From Gnetum montanum (lineage: Eukaryota; Streptophyta; Gnetopsida; Gnetales; Gnetaceae), in assembly GCA_015680685.1 (NCBI GenBank), contig MNCI01034648.1, positions 44,038 through 108,037 on the forward strand: 64,000 nucleotides of DNA. Direction: 5' to 3'. Position 1 is the stretch's first letter. The number at the start of each line of letters is the position of its first letter. Made by a program: the position numbers and the translations under genes. Positions 59,055 through 64,000 of the stretch are shown here, in pieces. Below the pieces are notes generated by a model. That model ran no database searches, was not told the origin of the DNA, and worked only from the letters and a program-made list of their open reading frames with translations.

Positions 59055-59562
59055 CTATTGATCAGAAATAGTTGATCGATAGACATTCAGGCTTGACCTT
59101 CCTTGCATCCCATCTTTGGCTTACGAGGTAGACCGAACTTCATTCTATACTCCTTGTTGAATAGTTTTCTTGTTATTTTGTGTATGCTTTGCACAAGATA
59201 AGTAGAGTTTTCCATTGGAACTTTGTATACAATATACTCAGTTTTCGGGTCAAAGCACAGATCTTGGAATTATGCATTTTTCTTAAATCCGATCCTCCTT
59301 GTCATGTTGACATTATCATTATTTCAATTTATCTACATCATTTTCTACTCCTTTTACGATTCATTGAATCAAATTGTTTCATGGAATATCTATAATATTC
59401 GTCAATTTACTGATTGAGTAAGTCCCTGCCTGATCGACAAGACCATTCAGGGCACCATGGATTCATTTTCTCTAGCACGGCCCTTGCACGGATCCATGGT
59501 TAAGACTGTGTACATAGATCTTAGTTTGGTATTTTCCAGCTATTGACATTTTCCATCGTTAC
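59055..59562 (+). other. Leader-like end of D; no gene
   Basis: If 58,350-59,034 is an LTR, this would be untranslated leader downstream of the PBS. No domain-bearing frame; the 71- and 64-codon frames overlap and are unsupported. It ends at the right 89-bp copy. Confidence 0.35.
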
Positions 59563-59651
59563 AGATTAAGGGACTTCTAGGATCAGAGAGTTTCCTAGGA
59601 AGGTGGCCTACCTTGATCCATTTAGTAACGGTATGCGTTAACATAACCGTA
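59563..59651 (-). repeat. 89-bp direct duplication flanking insertion D, right copy
   Basis: Counterpart of 51,808-51,896 (86 of 89 identical). It continues on its right into the gag tail of element B. Confidence 0.9.
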
Positions 59652-62150
59652 TGTGTGAAGCTCTATTGTTGGACTGAAGGGAGCTTCGAAGCCTTGTATG
59701 TTGGAGGAGCGTGCATAGACTTAACTGCTTGTGGTTGTGAGAGCTTGTTTGGGCTTTTGGTTTTGAAGAAAGGTCTTCTCTTCTTATAGTTATCAGAACC
59801 AGCAATGGGTTGAATGTTTACAACTCTCATAGCATTACGTTGCTACAGTTGAGTGAGGAGTTCCCCTTGCATTGTTGGTGTGGGTGGTAGTGGAACTACC
59901 GGTGTAAGAGTGATGGATGGATTCTAAGGATGGTATGTATATGAAGTGTCTCCTAGAGGAGAAGGAGCCCTAAAATACTCCTAAACCTGGTAGTGACGTT
60001 GTGGAGTTGTGTGACCCATAGAGGCACTTGGAGAAATTGACTATTGCACCTAATAGCCATAAGGATTTGGTTGCTGGTAAGGGTATTGTTGTCTAGGCGA
60101 TGGCATCCCCCATGACTTTGGGTGTTTCCATTGCGAATGTTGCCCAATGGGTTGTGATGGATTTCCACTTGGATAGTATGTTAACGGTTGGTGGAACTGT
60201 CTCGGGTTACCTTAGGGATAAGGTAACCTTCGAGGTACCTACCATTTATTAAGTCTTAGGTTGAGTGCATACACCACAGACTCTTGTAGATGTGATATGA
60301 TTGGACAACATCCGAATCCACCGTCATTGTCTGTATTTGAATCCACAACCTCATCAAAGATAGTAATTTTTCCCTTACCATTGTTACGTGCATGGCCTAC
60401 GTCTCTCCATTTTTTCTTACCATGGTCACTACTTCATTCCTCCTTAGACTTCTCTATGATTTTCAAGATAGTTTCAAGTCTAGAGTCTAAGGAATCCCAC
60501 AATTGATCCACCTTAGCCAACACTTCGATTGTTAGCATTTGAAGTGCCAAGATTTTTCTATTCACCATCTTTTTGAGTGGTGACTCATCCTCTTCATCGC
60601 AAAATCTTCCTTCATTTTTCTAAAGGGAAAGATCATGGTTATATTCTTCCATACTTTCTCTTTTCCATAGCTCCTCTTCTTCTTTGGCTACTTGCTCCAA
60701 CAATCAATGAATTTCATGGGATCTAAGCTCAGATAATCTCCCTTGGGCATAAGTCCCAAGGGTTCTCCTAGTCTCATGTCTTAGCCCATCCATGAGGTGG
60801 GGTAGTTGATCCCGTTGTGCATAACCAAGGCCCAGGCAATGATGTAGCAATGCATAATATCATTCCATGGTAGCATCCAAGGGTTTGTGATTACCCTTCT
60901 TCCATCCTTGGATCTGCTTACGCAAGTTAGACACTCTATAGTACGTTTGGTATTTATCATTGAATAATTCTAACATTGTACTCCATCTCCTAATGGTTTC
61001 TAGCTCTAAGGACTCGTACCAACCCTCCGCTTCCTTTATGAGTGTCCTAGGAAACCACATTAGTTTCTACTAGTTGTTCTCTATGTTTTGTAAGGTGTAG
61101 GCATTGTGGAATGCCTATAAATGATTTTTTGGATCAGCATTGTATCCCCCTTCGAAGTGTGGGATATTATTCATATCTAATCTTTTGATCCAACTATCTC
61201 TTTGATGCCTTGTAGGTATTCTAATTGCCTCCGTAATATCTAGCATACTCCGAGTTGCAAGTAGGGGCTTGTCATGATCATCTCTTTCATGACATCTATG
61301 ATGTCTATGTTTTTCCCTACTTTCACTTTGTTCATGCCTTGATTCTCTTGACTACCCTCATCCTCTCTCTCGACTCTCTTGTCGAGGTCTCTCATCTCTC
61401 TTATCCTTATCCTCACTGTTATGCTCTTTATGGCTATGCCTAGATGTGGAAGGAGAGGGTGAGTGATGTGATGAAGGGGAAGAAGAAGGAGAACCATTAC
61501 CATGACGATGCTTCTTACCTTCTCTTCGATGGCTACAGCCCTGATCATGATGACAATCCAAGTGCTCGTCCTTGTCATGCATTGTTTTTCCCTTAGTGAA
61601 TAGTTGGTGTTCATGGGGATCAGAACCAGGGTTGTGTATTTTGGAACATAGGTTCTAATACCCCACCTCCTCACCATCGTTAGGAGGGGGAACATCATTT
61701 TATGAAGAACCCATCATAAGTGGTTCACCATCTCTGATTTCTCTTAGGACGTGCAGGACCCCTTTACCCTTCAACAATGTATGGTGGCTCTCCTATCGTG
61801 AGTCCCTAAAACATTGTGTATCTTTGGGATGATAATCCCTTGTGTCTAAATCACCTACAACATATTCAGCATATAACTGTGTCATGTCGATCTGTGCAAG
61901 AGCACAGAGGAGCATGTTTGGGACTGAACGATCTGGAGGTAATACTATGTTACCTTGCAAGTTCCTCCATCACAGCTGTTCATCCTGATGGAGGATAAAG
62001 GTAAAATTTGGTATATACTCATCATGATGAGTATATACTACCTGATTCCATTGAGGAACTGGAGGATTTTGGCTATGTGTTTGATGCTACTGACTATTTC
62101 TAGTATGATCCCTAGGTAGTGAATTGCTTTTGTTCGAAGAAGAAGAAATT
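59652..62150 (-). pseudogene. gag of element B (decayed)
   Basis: The minus strand from about 62,150 has the landmarks of C's gag in order: ISSSSNKSNSLPRDH (the ATG of C corresponds to ATT here), GNIVLPPDRSVPNML, HPKDTQCFRDS, a Ser/His/Lys-rich basic stretch (61,500-61,350), the gag core with EAEGWYESLELETIRRWST and MLELFNDKYQTYYRV (60,860-61,060, open), LDATME, the NRKILALQM region near 60,550, and a proline/glutamine-rich tail (LTPVVPLPPTPTMQGEL near 59,880) leading to the break at 59,651. Frameshifts and stops are scattered. No zinc knuckle. Confidence 0.8.
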
Positions 62151-62274
62151 GTTATTTTGTTTGGTGTCTATTTAACCATTATATAATTTTTCATTTAATT
62201 AACCCTAAGGGTTCATTTAAGCTCCCAACCATGTGGATAATTTCCTATGTTCTGCTTAGTGCACAAACACTTAG

Positions 62275-62292
62275 TCCTTGGCAACAATGCCA
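62275..62292 (-). other. Primer-binding site of B (tRNA-Asp type)
   Basis: The minus strand reads TGGCATTGTTGCCAAGGA, one base from the LTR end; four transitions from the tRNA-Asp complement. Confidence 0.8.
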
Positions 62293-62293
62293 A

Positions 62294-63060
62294 TGATGAG
62301 TGGTGAGGTACCCCTACACTCAACCATACGAATACGAGCATTACATGTGCGATCTAGTCAAAATCTATAGACTAAGTGCCTACACGTCTCATGGAACACT
62401 TAAGGTTAATCATTCGTTGTCGTCTAAGGTATGTGATTTTTATATCTTTTATGTTTTATCTCCTATGCTAATAAGTTGAAGGGTGAAGAGACTAATTAAC
62501 TAACTTTAACTAACTAACTAAGCCTTAATTAACCTAGCATCAGCATCTGTTTCCACTTACCATTCACACCATGAACCAATGCAACCTTGGTTACCAAACG
62601 CTATTCATTACTGGGATCACCAAGCGTAACGCACGTGCTCGAAGCAATCGTACTGAATGCACTTAACTACGAGAGAAGGGTTGAGAAAGATTTAAATAAT
62701 AAAGCATTGAAATGATAAATAATAAATAATAGTAAATAAAGTCCTAATTAGCCTAATCCATGCACTACAGGGTTTATCCAAGAAGTTCTTCTTTATTTCT
62801 ATACACAAACTTGTGTTCGGGTACAATATTTGCTCGAATAAAGATCTGTTCACTTTGGAGTTCCTACTGTGGGCACATGGAAATTATTCTATCTCTAGAG
62901 AGGTAAAACTACCAAAGTTTTGCTATGGTCTAGGCCTAAACTAAGAAACAAGGGAGAGCCATCTCTTATTTATAGACTTGATGGTGCACCACGATATTGT
63001 GTACGCGATATTGCAGGGGATGACGCGATATCGTGGCCCATGCGATATCACGTCCCATCA
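62294..63060 (-). repeat. 5' LTR of element B
   Basis: TGATGGGAC...CTCATCA ends on the minus strand, 767 bp. It carries one more GATATCG-type unit than the left LTR and lacks 44 bp that remove most of the U5 stem-loop. TATAAATAAGAG at about 62,964-62,975. Confidence 0.9.
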
Positions 63061-63560
63061 ACTGTCAAGGATATTGAGTCATTCCTTGGACACATTGACT
63101 ACTATAGGAGATTCATAGAGAACTTTTTGAAGGTTTCTAAACCATTGGTAGAGTTAACAAAAAAGGACATACCCTTCAAGTGGATCACGGAATGTGAACT
63201 AGCCTTCCAAACTTTAAAGTAGAAGTTGGTAGAAACACCCATTCTACAAGCTCCTGACTGGTTCAAACCATTCCATGTCATGACTAATGCATCCAACTAT
63301 TTCTTAGAAGCCATACTTACATAGTTAGATGATCAAAAATTCCCTTATTACATCCACTATGCAAGTAGAAGTATAGCTAGTACACAACTTAACTACACTA
63401 CTATAGAAAAAGAATTAATGGATGTAGTGTTTTCACTAGAAAAATTTAGGCACTATGTATTAGGATACAAAGTATTCATACACACAAATCATAGTGTAAT
63501 CTAGTTCCTCATGAATAAGCCTATGGTAAGCCCCTGTATTATATGATGATTGGTAATCCT
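63061..63560 (+). pseudogene. RT end and RNase H of element C, resuming after B
   Basis: It continues the pol of C in the same frame as before the insertion: TVKDIESFLGHIDYYRRFIE (end of RT thumb/connection), LTKKDIPFKW, then RNase H with FKPFHVMTNASNYFLEA, YYIHYASRSIASTQLNYTT, EKELMDVVFSLEKFRHYVLG and FIHTNHSVI. The first catalytic Asp is Asn, as in A; the Glu in EKEL is present. There are stops at Lys/Gln-type positions near 63,220 and 63,320. Confidence 0.85.
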
Positions 63561-63576
63561 ATGAGATTTTGATTTA

Positions 63577-64000
63577 ATGATGATCGATCGTAAATTCACC
63601 GAGAACGTAGTTGCTAATCATTTATCTCAGTTGCACTGGGACAACAAAGAGGATGAGTATCCTATTTTTTATCACATCCCTGATGAGTTCCTCTTTGCTG
63701 GTGTAGTGAATGACCAATTACCCATAAAGACAAACTGGTACAATAGCATTTTGACCTATCTCCTTGCCCAACAAACACCACAAGAATTAGAACTTAAGAA
63801 GAAACAATAGTTTCTTCACAAAGCCAAGTACTTTATGGAAATCAATGAACAACTTTACAAAGTATGTCCCTGATAGAGATCAATTGAGAGTTCTCCAAGA
63901 TGTCATGAGGGCCCTTGTGGTGGTCACTATGCTAGGAGACGAATGACTATTAAGATCCTACTTGGAGGATATTCTTGGCCTACCTTCTTCCAGGACACCC
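63577..64000 (+). pseudogene. Integrase N-terminal part of element C, truncated by window end
   Basis: The frame 63,577-63,810 reads ENVVANHLSQLHWDNKEDE and WYNSILTYLLAQQTPQELEL, the Athila linker between RNase H and IN. After a stop it continues with FLHKAKYFMEINEQLYKVC. The zinc-binding region follows in broken frames (GGHYARRRMTIKILLGG) to the window edge. Corresponds to 10,100-9,700 in A. Confidence 0.75.

Larger units (their letters stand above)
51897..59562. mobile_element. Insertion D: composite of host gene fragment, Tat-lineage pol and LTR-like end
   Basis: 7,666 bp between the 89-bp copies. From left to right: 5' part of a phosphatase gene (minus), about 500 bp of probable upstream DNA of that gene, Tat pol from about 53,040 to 56,454 (plus), a minisatellite, about 1.5 kb unassigned, then a TATA-bearing LTR-like stretch, a possible PBS and leader-like sequence. 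There is no gag, no protease motif and no left LTR. CpG and GC are visibly higher than in the surrounding elements. The make-up fits either a chimeric transposon or filler DNA captured during double-strand break repair. Confidence 0.7.
48384..63060 (-). mobile_element. Element B: Athila-like element with gag and PR but no RT, RNase H or IN
   Basis: Minus-strand element inserted in pol of C. Order: 5' LTR (62,294-63,060), PBS, gag, PR, then directly the 3' non-coding region, polypurine tract and 3' LTR (48,384-49,174). In A about 2.9 kb of RT-RNase H-IN lies where B goes straight from the PR-RT linker (near 51,300) to the 3' non-coding region (near 51,120). Without the later insertion D, B would be about 6.9 kb. 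It resembles gag-only non-autonomous elements (TR-GAG) and would need pol from a relative. Confidence 0.85.
43202..64000 (+). mobile_element. Element C: Athila-like retrotransposon, split by element B, truncated by window end
   Basis: 5' LTR, tRNA-Asp-type PBS, gag, PR and RT run to 48,383, where element B interrupts pol. Pol resumes at 63,061 in the same frame and continues through RNase H into the N-terminal part of IN at the window end. The 3' LTR is outside. From 45,055 on, the frame is a single one with scattered stops; an earlier frameshift lies between 44,785 and 45,055. Confidence 0.85.

Noticed and set aside
51897-59562. Helitron or MULE as the vehicle of D
   Set aside because: No TC...CTRR ends with hairpin, no terminal inverted repeats, and an 89-bp flanking duplication that neither would make.
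62920-63222. 100-codon plus-strand frame spanning B's LTR and C's pol
   Set aside because: Its first part is LTR sequence read antisense; only the part from 63,061 is real pol of C. The fusion is an accident of the insertion.

Overview
The window is nuclear DNA of a land plant with a large, repeat-dominated genome. The clues are Ty3/gypsy retrotransposons of the plant-specific Athila and Tat types, primer-binding sites matching plant tRNA-Asp, spliceosomal introns, long AT-rich stretches and heavy C-to-T (G-to-A) decay of the kind methylated DNA shows. A gymnosperm or a large-genome angiosperm would both fit; the sequence does not decide. I see no intact host gene, no rRNA or tRNA gene, and nothing prokaryotic.

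Layout. 1-2.8 kb: unassigned DNA with a direct repeat and a decayed Helitron-protein fragment. 2.8-15.8 kb (minus): element A, an old Athila-like retrotransposon with LTRs, PBS, gag, PR, RT, RNase H, IN and an extra coiled-coil-rich frame downstream of pol. 15.8-32.7 kb: a decayed multi-exon gene (17.3-20.7 kb), two tandem arrays (about 190 bp period at 22.9-24.6 kb; a GAACC inverted-motif array at 26.1-28.3 kb) and much unassigned AT-rich DNA. 32.7-42.3 kb (minus): element E, a decayed Tat-lineage element whose gag and pol are separated by about 3.7 kb holding a degenerate 180-190 bp array. 43.2-64.0 kb (plus): element C, Athila-like, running off the window.

C is split inside pol by element B (48,384-63,060, minus), an Athila-like element with gag and PR but no RT, RNase H or IN. 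The target duplication is ATTGT/ACTGT and the host reading frame is in register on both sides. B is itself split by a 7.7-kb composite insertion D (51,897-59,562) bracketed by an 89-bp direct duplication of B. D joins the 5' part of a host FCP1/NIF-type phosphatase gene (two exons and a 291-bp intron, minus strand), a nearly open Tat-lineage pol (plus strand), a 3' minisatellite, and what looks like an LTR followed by a possible PBS and leader. The order of events is therefore C, then B, then D. B's two LTRs differ at roughly 8-10% of sites by hand alignment; the 89-bp copies differ at 3 of 89.

The most interesting signals are the composite gene-capturing insertion with its long target duplication, a U5 stem-loop kept by compensatory changes across three Athila-like elements, a second covarying stem in the 3' non-coding region of A and B, and a tandem-repeat motif shared by several Tat-related stretches. 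All domain calls come from reading translations by eye; boundaries given as round numbers are approximate.
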